Positions 41,607 through 50,353 of a stretch of 64,000 nt of DNA are shown one piece after another; the first letter of the stretch is position 1; each line of letters begins with the position of its first letter. The stretch is from DSUN01 sp035527715 (GTDB taxonomy: Bacteria; Planctomycetota; PUPC01; DSUN01). Location: NCBI GenBank assembly GCA_035527715.1, contig DATKZY010000258.1:13982-77981 (forward strand), read 5' to 3'. The notes under the pieces are model-generated. The model was given only the letters and a program-made list of their open reading frames with translations. It was not told the DNA's origin and did no database searches. Made by a program: the position numbers and the translations under genes.

Positions 41607-43511
41607 ATGACCAGCCTCGGCTTCCACGCCCTCAGTTCCGCCGTGCTCTTCGGCCTCATCGTGCCGCTGGTGCTGTTCTACTTCCTCAAGCTCAAGCGGC
41701 CGCGGCTCGAGGTGCCCTCGCTCTACCTCTGGCGGCAGGTCGTGAACGACAGCCGGGTGAACTCGCCCTTCCAGCGCTTCAAGCGGAACCTGCTCCTGCT
41801 GCTCCAACTCCTTATCCTCATTGCACTTGTGCTCGCCGCGATGCAGCCCTACTGGCGCGGGCGCGAGAGCCGCATGCAGCGGCTGCCCGTGCTCGTGGAC
41901 TGCTCGGCCTCGATGGCCGCGCTCGACAAGGCCGGCGGAACGTCCCGCCTCGACGAGGCGAAGGCCCGCGTCCGCAAGCTCATTGACGAGATGCTGCCCG
42001 ACCAGGAGCTGTGCCTCGTCGCCTTCTCCCGCACGGCCCGCCGCTGCACGAGCTTCACGAACGACAAGCGGCTCCTCCGCGCCGCCCTCGACGCGGTGCA
42101 GGTCGAGGACGTGTCGAGCGACGTCGAGGCCCCGCTCCGCCTCGCCCAGGCGCTGGGCCGCTCGGCCAGCTTCGACGAGGTGCTGCTCCTCACCGACGGC
42201 AATCTCCCCGCCCGCGCCGACTTCGAGCTGTCGTTCAAGATTGACTACCAGCGCCTGCCCGCTGCCGGGCCGAACATCGGCCTCACCGCCTTCAACGCCA
42301 CCCGCTCCAGCGGCGGCGACTGGCTGGTCTTCGTCGGCATCGAGGGCTCGCCCGATGCCGATCTCGCCGCGACGCTTGAACTTACGGTGCAGGATGTGGG
42401 CGGGGCCTCTGCGCCCCGCGTCCTTGGCTCCGAACGCATTATCGTCACCAAGGGCCGGGCCGAGCGCGTCACCTTCAGGGTCTCGGGCGACAAGGCGGTG
42501 AGCCTGACGGCGAAGCTCGCGCCCGACGGCTTCGACTCTCTGGCCTCGGACAACGTGGCGTATCTCGACCTGCCGCGCTCGCGGCCCCTGTGGGTCTACG
42601 CCGCGCCCTCGCTCGCCTCCTGGCGCCACGCGCTGGCCGCCATGCCCACCGTGCGGTTGTTCCCCGAGGAAGGGACGACGGCCAGCGAGACCAGCTACGA
42701 CCTCGTCATCACCGACCGCGAGGACGACCTGGCCCTCGGGGCGCGGACGCTACTGACCGTCGGCCTCGTGCCCGCGGAACTCAGCGCCCTCGTCGCCATT
42801 GACCAACAGGGGACGCAGGTGGTGGACTGGCGGCGGAACGCCACGCTCCTCCAGCACGTCGAGCTCTCCGACCTCATTCTCCTCGACCGCCCGGTGTCGA
42901 AGGAGGGCGTCCGCGCCCTCGACTACGAGGCCCTCGGCTACGAAATCCTCGCGGACGGCCAGCGCGGCCCGCTCATCCTCGAAAAGCGGCGGGGGCAGGA
43001 CGTCCTCGGCCACCTGCTCTTCCACAGCGACCGCTCGACGCTGCCCTACCGCATCGGCTTCCCGATCCTCGTGTCGAACCTCGTTCAGGCCGCGATGGAC
43101 CAGGCGGGCCTCGCCAAGGCCCAGGGCGCCCGCACGGGCGTCCTGCCCCCCATTGCGCTCAAGCCCGAACGCGGCTATGTTGTCGAGGGGCCGGACGGCG
43201 ACACGCGGGAAGAGAAGAGCGACAAGCAGGGCCTCCTCGGCGGCATCCCCGCGCCCAGGGTCGGGTCGTATCGCGTCGCCGAGGGCGGCACGGAGGCCGC
43301 CCGCATCGGCGCCAGCCTCCTCTCGCCCACGGAGACCCAGCTTGCGGGCGTCGAGGCCATCGAGTTCAACGAGAAGCTCACCGTCGCCGCCTCGGCCGAG
43401 CCGCGCCGCGCCGACAAGCCGTTCTGGTGGACCCTCGCCCTCGTGGCCTTCGGCGTGCTGCTCGGCGAGTGGTGGCTCTTCCAGCGTCGCCCGGGAGGCT
43501 TCGCACGATGA
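41607..43511 (+). CDS. BatA-like VWA membrane protein
   Basis: A 634-residue protein. The N-terminal double-helix BatA domain reads AVLFGLIVPLVLFYFLKLKR and RNLLLLLQLLILIALVLAAM. A periplasm- or cytosol-facing VWA domain carries the MIDAS LPVLVDCSASMAALDK and LLLTDGNLPA. Further beta-rich domains follow, and a C-terminal helix (FWWTLALVAFGVLLGEWWLF) precedes FQRRPGG. It is the membrane partner of the MoxR/DUF58 pair. It overlaps the next gene by four bases (ATGA). Confidence 0.9.
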   Translation: MTSLGFHALSSAVLFGLIVPLVLFYFLKLKRPRLEVPSLYLWRQVVNDSRVNSPFQRFKRNLLLLLQLLILIALVLAAMQPYWRGRESRMQRLPVLVDCSASMAALDKAGGTSRLDEAKARVRKLIDEMLPDQELCLVAFSRTARRCTSFTNDKRLLRAALDAVQVEDVSSDVEAPLRLAQALGRSASFDEVLLLTDGNLPARADFELSFKIDYQRLPAAGPNIGLTAFNATRSSGGDWLVFVGIEGSPDADLAATLELTVQDVGGASAPRVLGSERIIVTKGRAERVTFRVSGDKAVSLTAKLAPDGFDSLASDNVAYLDLPRSRPLWVYAAPSLASWRHALAAMPTVRLFPEEGTTASETSYDLVITDREDDLALGARTLLTVGLVPAELSALVAIDQQGTQVVDWRRNATLLQHVELSDLILLDRPVSKEGVRALDYEALGYEILADGQRGPLILEKRRGQDVLGHLLFHSDRSTLPYRIGFPILVSNLVQAAMDQAGLAKAQGARTGVLPPIALKPERGYVVEGPDGDTREEKSDKQGLLGGIPAPRVGSYRVAEGGTEAARIGASLLSPTETQLAGVEAIEFNEKLTVAASAEPRRADKPFWWTLALVAFGVLLGEWWLFQRRPGGFAR

Positions 43512-45715
43512 GGCCAAGGGGCAGAGCGCAAAGTGCAAAGTGCAAAATGCAGAACGCAAAATGGAAAGCTGAGAGCGGGGATGGCCTGAGCCGAATGGCG
43601 AGTGACAGGAGACGCCGTGCCAGCTCTCTTGTCACGCGTCACGCGTCACGCATCCTTTCCCCCTCTGCCTTTTGCCTTTTGCCTTTTGCACTTTGCCTTT
43701 TGCATTCTCTCTCCGCCTTCGCTGGCGAGCCCCCCCTCCGCCTCGACCTCTCCTTCCGCGCCGTGCGCACCGGCGCCCCCATCCTGGTCCAGGCCAAGCT
43801 TACGGTCGGCGGGAACCGGCTCCTGGAGGGACGCCTCGAGCTGGTCGTGATGTCGGCCGGCCGCGTCGTCGCCACCTGCCGCACGCACGAGATGGCGCTC
43901 AGCTCGGGCGAGAAGGTGTTCGACGTGCTCCTGCCCGTCTGCTGGTCGGGGCTGCGGGACAACGAGCTGGAGGTGTACCCGCGCTTCCTCACGGAGCGGG
44001 GCGCGGTCAAGCTCCCGCGCCTCTTGCGGTCTCTGCCCGAGACGTGGGAGCGGTCGTGCGTCGTCGCCGTGTGCGGCCCGCGCGAGCGCCTGGGCGACGG
44101 CGGCGACCAGATGGCCGGGCACCTGGGCCTCGAACAGTTCCGCCCGAAGCTGCCCGAGGGCAGCCGCAAGGCGCTCATGACCAGCCCCGTAGCCATGACG
44201 CCCGACGACCTGCCCTCCCAGCCCCTCGCGTACTGCGCCTTCGACCTGCTGCTCCTGGCCGACAGGAGCTTCGCGTCGCTCCGCCAGGCGCAGCTCGACG
44301 CCGTCGCCCGCTGGGTGCGGGCGGGCGGCAGCGTGTGCGTGGTGGCGTCGGGCGTCGTCGGGTCCGGCCACGTGCAGTGCCTCAACGAGCTGGCGGACCG
44401 GGATACGCCGCTCTTCCGGCTCGATGCGGGCGGGCGCCTCCAGGCCACTGAGCCGCCGCACGTGCGGGGCGGCTGCGACGCCTACCTCCTCCGCCCCTGC
44501 CTCGGCCGCGCCGTGGTCATCACGGCGCAACCCCCGCGCGGCCACGACTACAAGCTCTGCCCCCAGTGGCGCCGCATCCTCGCCTTCCTGTGGAAGGTGC
44601 GCGCGCAGCAGCTCCCAGGCGTGCTCAAGGACGGCAGGTGGCGCAGCGACCAGGAGGCCGATGCTGCGCCGGGCGAGCGCGCGCCCTCCTGGGAGGGGGA
44701 GAATGTCCCCGCCGGCTACCGCGACGCCGACCTCGAGATGCGGCTCGGGCCGCAGCCCTTTGGCTACCTGCCCGAGATCGTCCGAGGACTGATGCCCACC
44801 GACGTGCAGCGCGTCTCCTTCGCCGCCATTGTCCTGGTGCTTCTGCTGTTCATCCTACTGATCGGGCCGGTGGACTACTTTCTCCTCGGGCTCCTGCGCA
44901 TCCGCAAGTTCACCTGGCTTTTCCTGCCCATCGTTGCGGGGCTGTTCACCTACTTCATGGTCCGGCTGTCCGAATACTACATGGGCATGCGGGACCGCCG
45001 CCGCGCCGTGGTGTTCGTGGACGTGGATCGCAAGGGGCGCCCCGTTCGCCAGACCCGCTTCGAGCTGCTTTTCCCTGGCCGGGAGCGCCTGGTCTCGGTC
45101 GCCCTGAAGAGCGCGGTGCTCCATTGCGTGGACTGTGCCACGCTGACGCAGCGAGACGAGGACTATCCCTACCGCATCGCCCAGTCGCGTCGCCAATTGG
45201 ACTTTGTCGAGGGGGCCGAAGCGATGCCGCTGGCGTATGAGGGGAGCGTGCTGGGCCAGTGCACGGTGACGCACAAGGTGCGGCAGTGGTCGCCCGTGCT
45301 CTACCGCAGCTTCTCGCTCGAGCCGCCCGAGCACGTGGCCGACATCCAGTGGGACGCGGTGAGCGACCGCGACCTCCTGTCGGCGACCGACCCTCACGAG
45401 GTGGGTGCGAAGCTCTTCCGCGGCCGCAGGGAGGCCGCCGACGTGTTCTTGCTGCGCCTTGGGCGTTGCGACGCGCTCGCCCGCAAGTCGGGGGGCCGCC
45501 TGCTGCTCGGCCCGCGACCGCCGAGGTTCTTCGCCGCCCATCCGCGGGTTGGGCTGTTCTCCATCGTGTCGCAAATCTCGCCCACGGGGGCCACGCACAC
45601 CGAGGACCTGAGCGTCCACGACCCGACCGACGGGGCGGAGTGGCTCCTGATCGTCGTCGAGGAGGTCGGCGACGACCTCTACGTCTACCGCCGCCTCTAC
45701 CGAGGAGAGCAATAG
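43508..45715 (+). CDS. Exported membrane protein of the VWA cluster; signal peptide built from repeat DNA
   Basis: About 735 residues from the coupled ATG (ATGA overlap). Residues 5-68 are encoded by a nested inverted tandem-repeat element. The right arm of the element supplies the hydrophobic core SAFCLLPFALCLLHSLSAFA, which reads as a signal peptide with a good cleavage site before GEPPLRLD. The mature part has beta-rich and Rossmann-like segments (VARWVRAGGSVCVVASGVVG) and two helices (VLLLFILLIGPVDYFLLGLL; WLFLPIVAGLFTYFMV), then a beta-rich domain. The helix pair resembles that of the 50354-52120 protein (YMVVLGPLNFVFGRKRRN). The function is unknown; it is probably a structural partner of the VWA proteins. 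Confidence 0.82.
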   Translation: MRPRGRAQSAKCKMQNAKWKAESGDGLSRMASDRRRRASSLVTRHASRILSPSAFCLLPFALCLLHSLSAFAGEPPLRLDLSFRAVRTGAPILVQAKLTVGGNRLLEGRLELVVMSAGRVVATCRTHEMALSSGEKVFDVLLPVCWSGLRDNELEVYPRFLTERGAVKLPRLLRSLPETWERSCVVAVCGPRERLGDGGDQMAGHLGLEQFRPKLPEGSRKALMTSPVAMTPDDLPSQPLAYCAFDLLLLADRSFASLRQAQLDAVARWVRAGGSVCVVASGVVGSGHVQCLNELADRDTPLFRLDAGGRLQATEPPHVRGGCDAYLLRPCLGRAVVITAQPPRGHDYKLCPQWRRILAFLWKVRAQQLPGVLKDGRWRSDQEADAAPGERAPSWEGENVPAGYRDADLEMRLGPQPFGYLPEIVRGLMPTDVQRVSFAAIVLVLLLFILLIGPVDYFLLGLLRIRKFTWLFLPIVAGLFTYFMVRLSEYYMGMRDRRRAVVFVDVDRKGRPVRQTRFELLFPGRERLVSVALKSAVLHCVDCATLTQRDEDYPYRIAQSRRQLDFVEGAEAMPLAYEGSVLGQCTVTHKVRQWSPVLYRSFSLEPPEHVADIQWDAVSDRDLLSATDPHEVGAKLFRGRREAADVFLLRLGRCDALARKSGGRLLLGPRPPRFFAAHPRVGLFSIVSQISPTGATHTEDLSVHDPTDGAEWLLIVVEEVGDDLYVYRRLYRGEQ
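43521..43711. repeat. Nested inverted tandem-repeat element, words GCAAAAT and TGACGCG
   Basis: The outer left arm (43521-43570) is GCAAAGT/GCAAAAT in tandem and the outer right arm (43664-43711) is TGCCTTT/TGCACTT in tandem. Nested within lie a degenerate GAGTGACAGG (about 43599-43609) and GTCACGCGTCACGC (43630-43651), the word of the 19226 element. The whole lies inside an open reading frame. Confidence 0.87.
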
Positions 45716-45750
45716 CGCCTTGTGCCCACACTCCGGGGCCTGAGAGGAGA

Positions 45751-45846
45751 TGACACGGACCTGCACGGACCTACACGGACGGACACGGACGACCGCCTCC
45801 GCAAGGAGGATCTGGCCGTCCGTGCGTGTCCGTGTCTGTCCGTGTG
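45751..45846. repeat. Inverted tandem-repeat element, 10-base word ACACGGACCT
   Basis: Left arm 45751-45793 (ACACGGACCT, GCACGGACCT, ACACGGACGG, ACACGGACG). Right arm 45815-45846 (CCGTCCGTGC, GTGTCCGTGT, CTGTCCGTGT). It ends 19 bases before the next start codon. A single arm of a similar word is at 2836-2862. Confidence 0.87.
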
Positions 45847-45865
45847 CTGATGAGGAGGAACGCAG

Positions 45866-46798
45866 ATGGAGTTCGTAGAAGTCAAGAACCTGTGGGTGCG
45901 CTACGGCAAGACGGTGGCCGTGCGCGACCTGTCGCTCGCGATCCCCAAGGGCGAGGTCTTCGGCTTCATCGGCCCCAACGGCGCGGGAAAGACCACCACC
46001 ATCAAGGTCCTCGCCACCCTCCTGTCGCCCATGGAGGGCAGCGTGCACATCGCCGGCATCGACGCGCTCCGCTACCCCGAGCGGGTGCGGCCGCGCTTCG
46101 GCTACATGCCCGACTTCTTCGGGGTCTACGAGGACCTCACGGTGAACGAGTATCTGCACTTCTTCGCCGCGGCCTACCGCATGGACCGCTCGAAGCGGCG
46201 GGCCGTGGTGGACGACGTGCTGGCGCTCACCGACCTGGCGGGGAAGCGCGACACGATGGTGGACGCCTTGTCGCGCGGCATGAAGCAGCGATTGGGGCTG
46301 GCCCGCGTGCTCCTGCACGACCCCGAGCTGCTGCTGCTCGACGAGCCGGCGAGCGGCCTCGACCCCCGCGCCCGCATCGAAATCCGCGAGCTGCTCAAGG
46401 AGCTGCGGAACATGGGCAAGACGGTGCTCGTCTCCAGCCACATCCTCCACGAGCTGGGCCAGATGTGCACCCGCATCGGCATCATCGAGGCGGGGCGCAT
46501 GGTCGCCGAAGGCTCCCTCCACGACATCTACCGCCAGCTCAGCCTCCACCGAGCCGTCCACGTCCAGCTCGCCAACCAGACCGACGAGCTGCTCGCCCGC
46601 ATCAAGGCCGTGCCGGGCGTGGAGTCGGTCGAGCGGGACATTGATCGCATCTCGGTCCACATCCGCGAGGAGGAGCTGCCCTGCGAGGACCTGCTCGACC
46701 GGCTCGTGGGCCTCGGGGCGCGCATCCGCATGTTCCAGCCCGAGGCGATGGACATGGAGACCGCGTTCATGAAGCTCACCGAGGGCAAGGTGACATGA
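45866..46798 (+). CDS. ABC-2 exporter ATP-binding protein 1
   Basis: A 310-residue ATPase of the NatA/CcmA type. Walker A FIGPNGAGKTTTIKVLATLL, Q-loop region FGYMPDFFGVYEDLTVNEYL, signature LSRGMKQRLGLARVLLHDPE, Walker B LLLLDEPASGLDPRAR, switch VSSHILHELGQM. A C-terminal domain of about 80 residues follows. It overlaps permease 1 by four bases (ATGA). With the two permeases downstream it forms an export or membrane-remodelling transporter of unknown cargo. Confidence 0.93.
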   Translation: MEFVEVKNLWVRYGKTVAVRDLSLAIPKGEVFGFIGPNGAGKTTTIKVLATLLSPMEGSVHIAGIDALRYPERVRPRFGYMPDFFGVYEDLTVNEYLHFFAAAYRMDRSKRRAVVDDVLALTDLAGKRDTMVDALSRGMKQRLGLARVLLHDPELLLLDEPASGLDPRARIEIRELLKELRNMGKTVLVSSHILHELGQMCTRIGIIEAGRMVAEGSLHDIYRQLSLHRAVHVQLANQTDELLARIKAVPGVESVERDIDRISVHIREEELPCEDLLDRLVGLGARIRMFQPEAMDMETAFMKLTEGKVT

Positions 46799-48537
46799 GC
46801 CTGTCGCTCCTGCACGCGCCGATCCTGAGCAAGGAGCTGATCGAGCAGGCCGCGCGCCCGCGCACCTACGTGCTGCGGGTGACGTATGCGGTTCTCCTGT
46901 TCGCCGCCTTTCTGACGGCGGTGCACGGGGTCACCGTGCAGCTCGAGCTTGGGGACAGCGTGGTGGGCAGCGGGCGGCGGCTCTTCGCCCTGCTGGTGTG
47001 CGCGCAGTTCACGGGCATTCTGCTCTTCGTGCCCGCCCTGATGTCGGGCGCACTCACGGAGGAGAAGGAGGGGCGGACCCTCGAGCTGTTGCTCCTCACG
47101 CGGGTACGGCCGTGGCAGATCCTCTGCGAGAAGTTCGTCGGGCGGCTCGTGCCCGCGCTGACGTTCCTCGTCCTCTCGCTGCCGCTCCTGGCCGTCTGCT
47201 ACGCGCTCGGGGGCATGAGCGCTGAGGACCTTCTCGTCGGGGCCGGCATGCTCTTCGAGACCTGTCTTCAGGTGGGCGCATTGGCGCTGATGTGCTCGGC
47301 GTTCTGCCGGACGAATCTCGGCGCCTTCCTGGCATCCTATGCCCTGGTCGTGTCCGGGTGGCTTCTCTGCCGGATACTGCCCGCGTCAATCATCCAGGTG
47401 GGCGTGCTGTGGGAGGTGGTTCTCCCCCTAAGCCTCGGGAGCGTGGACTTCGGCGGCGTGACGTTCCGGGCCAGCGTCCCCACGCTCCTCTCCATCGCCG
47501 CCTCACTCCTGCTCGCCCGCGTGTTCCTGGTTCGGCGTGCGCTGGCGGGGCCGACGCGGCCGCTGGCCGGCCTGTTCCGGCGGCTCGACGGGTTCCTCGA
47601 GCGGCACGGCCTGGCCCAGCCGCTGCGCCGCCGCTATCGCGGGCACGTGCGGCCCCGGGCGGACCTGCCGGACCGCCAGCCCATCGCCTGGCGCGAGGTG
47701 GCCAAGACGCCGCTCGTGAAGCCGGCGCACCTGGTGTACGGCCTCGCACTCGTCGAGCTGTTCGTGCTCTTCTCCCTGGGCGTCGCGGACGCATCGCGGA
47801 ATCCCGCGGAAGTGCTCGTCGTGCTCCTCGGCGTGCTGTGGGTGCTGGCGTCGGCCGCCGTGCTCGGGCTGAGCGTGAGCGCGATCTCGACCGAGCGCTC
47901 GTCCCAGACGCTCGAGGTCCTGCTGGCCACGCCGATTGCCGGCCGCGACATCGTGCGGCAGAAGCTGCGCGGCGTGCAGCGCATCATCCGCGGCCTGCTG
48001 CTGCCCTTCGGAACCGTGTTCCTCGTGCAGCTCTGGTGGGCGCGGACGGGCGGCCGCCTGTATCGGCTGGGGCCGGGCGTGCAGCAGTTGAGCTACGTGT
48101 TCCTCGCGTGCGGCTCGGTGGCGCTGTTCCTGTGGCTCTTCGCCTGGTTCTCGATGTGGGTGGGGCTGCGGACGCCCAGCCGGCCGCGGGCCGTGCTGAC
48201 GAGCGTCGTGGGGTTGCTCGTGTGGAGCGGCGTGCCGGTGCTCGCGTTCGCGTTGGCCGTTTCAGGGACCTCATTCTACTACCTCAAAGGCTGGGAAGCC
48301 CTCTTGCTCCTCGTGAGCCCTGCCGGGTGCGTGTGGGCCGTCGAGGTGTACCCAGGGCTGTACTGGGACGTGAGCGAGGGGATGGGGCTGATGGTCGCAG
48401 CCCTCGTGCTTCACGCGGGGCTGCTGTTCCTGTTCAGGGCATTGTGCCTCCGTCGGGCCGACCGGTATCTGGGCCGCGCCCGGCCGCGGCGGCGGACCAC
48501 GAGCGGCGGGTTCTTCTACGCCCCGCCCGAGCAGTAG
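46795..48537 (+). CDS. ABC-2 type permease 1
   Basis: A 580-residue polytopic protein. It begins LLHAPILSKELIEQAARPRT and YVLRVTYAVLLFAAFLTAVH. LMSGALTEEKEGRTLELLLL is the ABC-2 'EEKExGTLELLL' motif, and a second module carries ERSSQTLEVLLATPIAGRDI. The two motifs indicate two fused ABC-2 half-modules. It is a tandem paralogue of the following gene, sharing the LSKxLxEQAARxRTY start and the second motif. The gap to that gene is 11 bases. Confidence 0.88.
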   Translation: MSLSLLHAPILSKELIEQAARPRTYVLRVTYAVLLFAAFLTAVHGVTVQLELGDSVVGSGRRLFALLVCAQFTGILLFVPALMSGALTEEKEGRTLELLLLTRVRPWQILCEKFVGRLVPALTFLVLSLPLLAVCYALGGMSAEDLLVGAGMLFETCLQVGALALMCSAFCRTNLGAFLASYALVVSGWLLCRILPASIIQVGVLWEVVLPLSLGSVDFGGVTFRASVPTLLSIAASLLLARVFLVRRALAGPTRPLAGLFRRLDGFLERHGLAQPLRRRYRGHVRPRADLPDRQPIAWREVAKTPLVKPAHLVYGLALVELFVLFSLGVADASRNPAEVLVVLLGVLWVLASAAVLGLSVSAISTERSSQTLEVLLATPIAGRDIVRQKLRGVQRIIRGLLLPFGTVFLVQLWWARTGGRLYRLGPGVQQLSYVFLACGSVALFLWLFAWFSMWVGLRTPSRPRAVLTSVVGLLVWSGVPVLAFALAVSGTSFYYLKGWEALLLLVSPAGCVWAVEVYPGLYWDVSEGMGLMVAALVLHAGLLFLFRALCLRRADRYLGRARPRRRTTSGGFFYAPPEQ

Positions 48538-48548
48538 GGGCCAAGCGC

Positions 48549-50348
48549 ATGCGGTGGCTCAAGTGGCAAGCCCCCTTGCCGTTGCTGAGCAAGGACCTGG
48601 CGGAGCAGGCCGCGCGGCGGCGCACCTACATCGCGCGCGTGGCCTACGCGGCGCTCCTGTTCCTCATCTTCCTCGTGGCGTCGCACTCGGAGTTCGAGGT
48701 GACGGATGCCGGGAGCGCCGCGTCGAGCGGCCGCGGGCTGGGCATGTTCGACGCCCTCATCAAGCTCCAGTTCGCCGGCATCCTGCTCTTCCTCCCGGCC
48801 ATGATGTCGGGCGCGCTCACGTACGAGAAGGAGCGCGGGTCGCTCGCCCTGCTGCTCCTGACCACGCTCAAGCCGCGCGCGATCCTGATGCAGAAGTACC
48901 TGGGCCGCCTGGTCCCGATGTTCAGCATTCTCCTTCTCGGCCTCCCGCTGCTCGCCATCTGCTACACGTTCGGCGGGCTCACGACCGACTACCTGGCGAC
49001 GGGGGCCTACGTGCTCGTGCTCACGAGTCTCCAGGTGGGGGCGCTGGCGCTCCTGTGCTCGTCGTTCTGCTGCACGAGCCTCGGCGCGCTCCTGGCCTCC
49101 TACATCCTCGTCGCCACGCTCTACCTGGGGCTGCCCCTGCTGCTCACGTTCCTGGGCGCCGAGGGGCCGAACGTGTTTTTCCTCGTGCCCCTGTCGCTGT
49201 TCCCGGACCCGGGTGCGCGTTCGGTGTCTTTCGACTCGGCGTTGTTCCGCAGTTGGCTCATCGCGGCGTCGGTCGTGGCGTTCCTGGTCCTGGCCCAGGT
49301 GTTCCTGGTCGCGCGGGCGTTCCGGGAGCCGCGGAACCGATTGCTCGGCCTCTTCCGCTGGCTCGATCGCTTCTTCGAGCGGGTGAACGCGGCGATCGGG
49401 GGCCTGCGCGTGGGGCGGCACCGCGAGAGCCTGCCCGCGGACCACCCGATCGCCTGGCGCGAGGTGTCGCGGCGGTCGCTCGGCAGGCCGCTCTACCTGT
49501 TCCGCATCCTCGTGCTGCTGGAGGTGCCGACCCTGTTCATCGCGGCGTCGGTGATCGTGTTCGGCGAGTGGCGGCACGCGCACGGGCTGATCTCGCAACT
49601 GTTCTACGGCCTGGCGATCCTCGCGGCCATCGCCGTGTCGGTGACGAGCGCAAACGCCATCGCGGCGGAGCGGACGAGTCAGACGCTCGACGTGCTGCTC
49701 ACGACGCCCATCGCGGGCCGCGACATCGTGCGGGAGAAGGTCCGGGGCGTCCGCCGCCTGCGTCGCGTGCTGCTCGTGCCCCTGGCCACGCTGCTCCTCG
49801 TCGAGCTTTGGCTGAGCCAGTTCTCGGGCGGGTCCTACTACTGGCGTCGCCAGCGCCCCGTGATTGCGGACCTGGGGCTCACGTTTGCCGCCGTGGCGCT
49901 CTTCCTCGTGCTGTTCTCGTGGGTGGCCGTGCGGATCGCGCTGAGGGTGCGGACGCGGTCCCGGGCGATCATGGCCACGCTGGCCACGCTCGTGGGGTGG
50001 AACGTGGTGCCGCCCCTGGCGTTCTTCCTCATCGCACAGGCGTCGGGCGTCTATCGCGCCGAGGAGCACCTCATGATCCTGCTCTACTTCAGCCCCGCCA
50101 TCTGCGTGGTGGGCTGCGAGCAAGGGTTCCTCCTGCGGAGCTACCGCGGCGACTCGGACGGGACTATGCTGCTGGTGCTCCTGCTGTACTTGCTCCTGGC
50201 GGCGGTCTACCGCGGTCTGTGCCTGAGGGGGGCGGACCGCCATCTCGGGCGCGCCGTGGGCCGGGCGGACCGCCCGAGGCCCTTGAGCGCGGGCAGCGTT
50301 TGCGGTATCCTGACGCCCGAGGATGTGCCACCCTCAGAGTGGGAGTAG
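48549..50348 (+). CDS. ABC-2 type permease 2 (paralogue of permease 1)
   Basis: A 599-residue polytopic protein. LPLLSKDLAEQAARRRTYIA at the start, LMSG-type motif MMSGALTYEKERGSLALLLL and ERTSQTLDVLLTTPIAGRDI in the second half align with permease 1 from end to end. This indicates tandem duplication followed by divergence. The pair probably forms a heterodimeric pore driven by the ATPase at 45866. ATG 48549 is chosen because the long upstream frame runs through permease 1 out of frame and is not protein. Confidence 0.88.
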   Translation: MRWLKWQAPLPLLSKDLAEQAARRRTYIARVAYAALLFLIFLVASHSEFEVTDAGSAASSGRGLGMFDALIKLQFAGILLFLPAMMSGALTYEKERGSLALLLLTTLKPRAILMQKYLGRLVPMFSILLLGLPLLAICYTFGGLTTDYLATGAYVLVLTSLQVGALALLCSSFCCTSLGALLASYILVATLYLGLPLLLTFLGAEGPNVFFLVPLSLFPDPGARSVSFDSALFRSWLIAASVVAFLVLAQVFLVARAFREPRNRLLGLFRWLDRFFERVNAAIGGLRVGRHRESLPADHPIAWREVSRRSLGRPLYLFRILVLLEVPTLFIAASVIVFGEWRHAHGLISQLFYGLAILAAIAVSVTSANAIAAERTSQTLDVLLTTPIAGRDIVREKVRGVRRLRRVLLVPLATLLLVELWLSQFSGGSYYWRRQRPVIADLGLTFAAVALFLVLFSWVAVRIALRVRTRSRAIMATLATLVGWNVVPPLAFFLIAQASGVYRAEEHLMILLYFSPAICVVGCEQGFLLRSYRGDSDGTMLLVLLLYLLLAAVYRGLCLRGADRHLGRAVGRADRPRPLSAGSVCGILTPEDVPPSEWE

Positions 50349-50353
50349 CGGGC

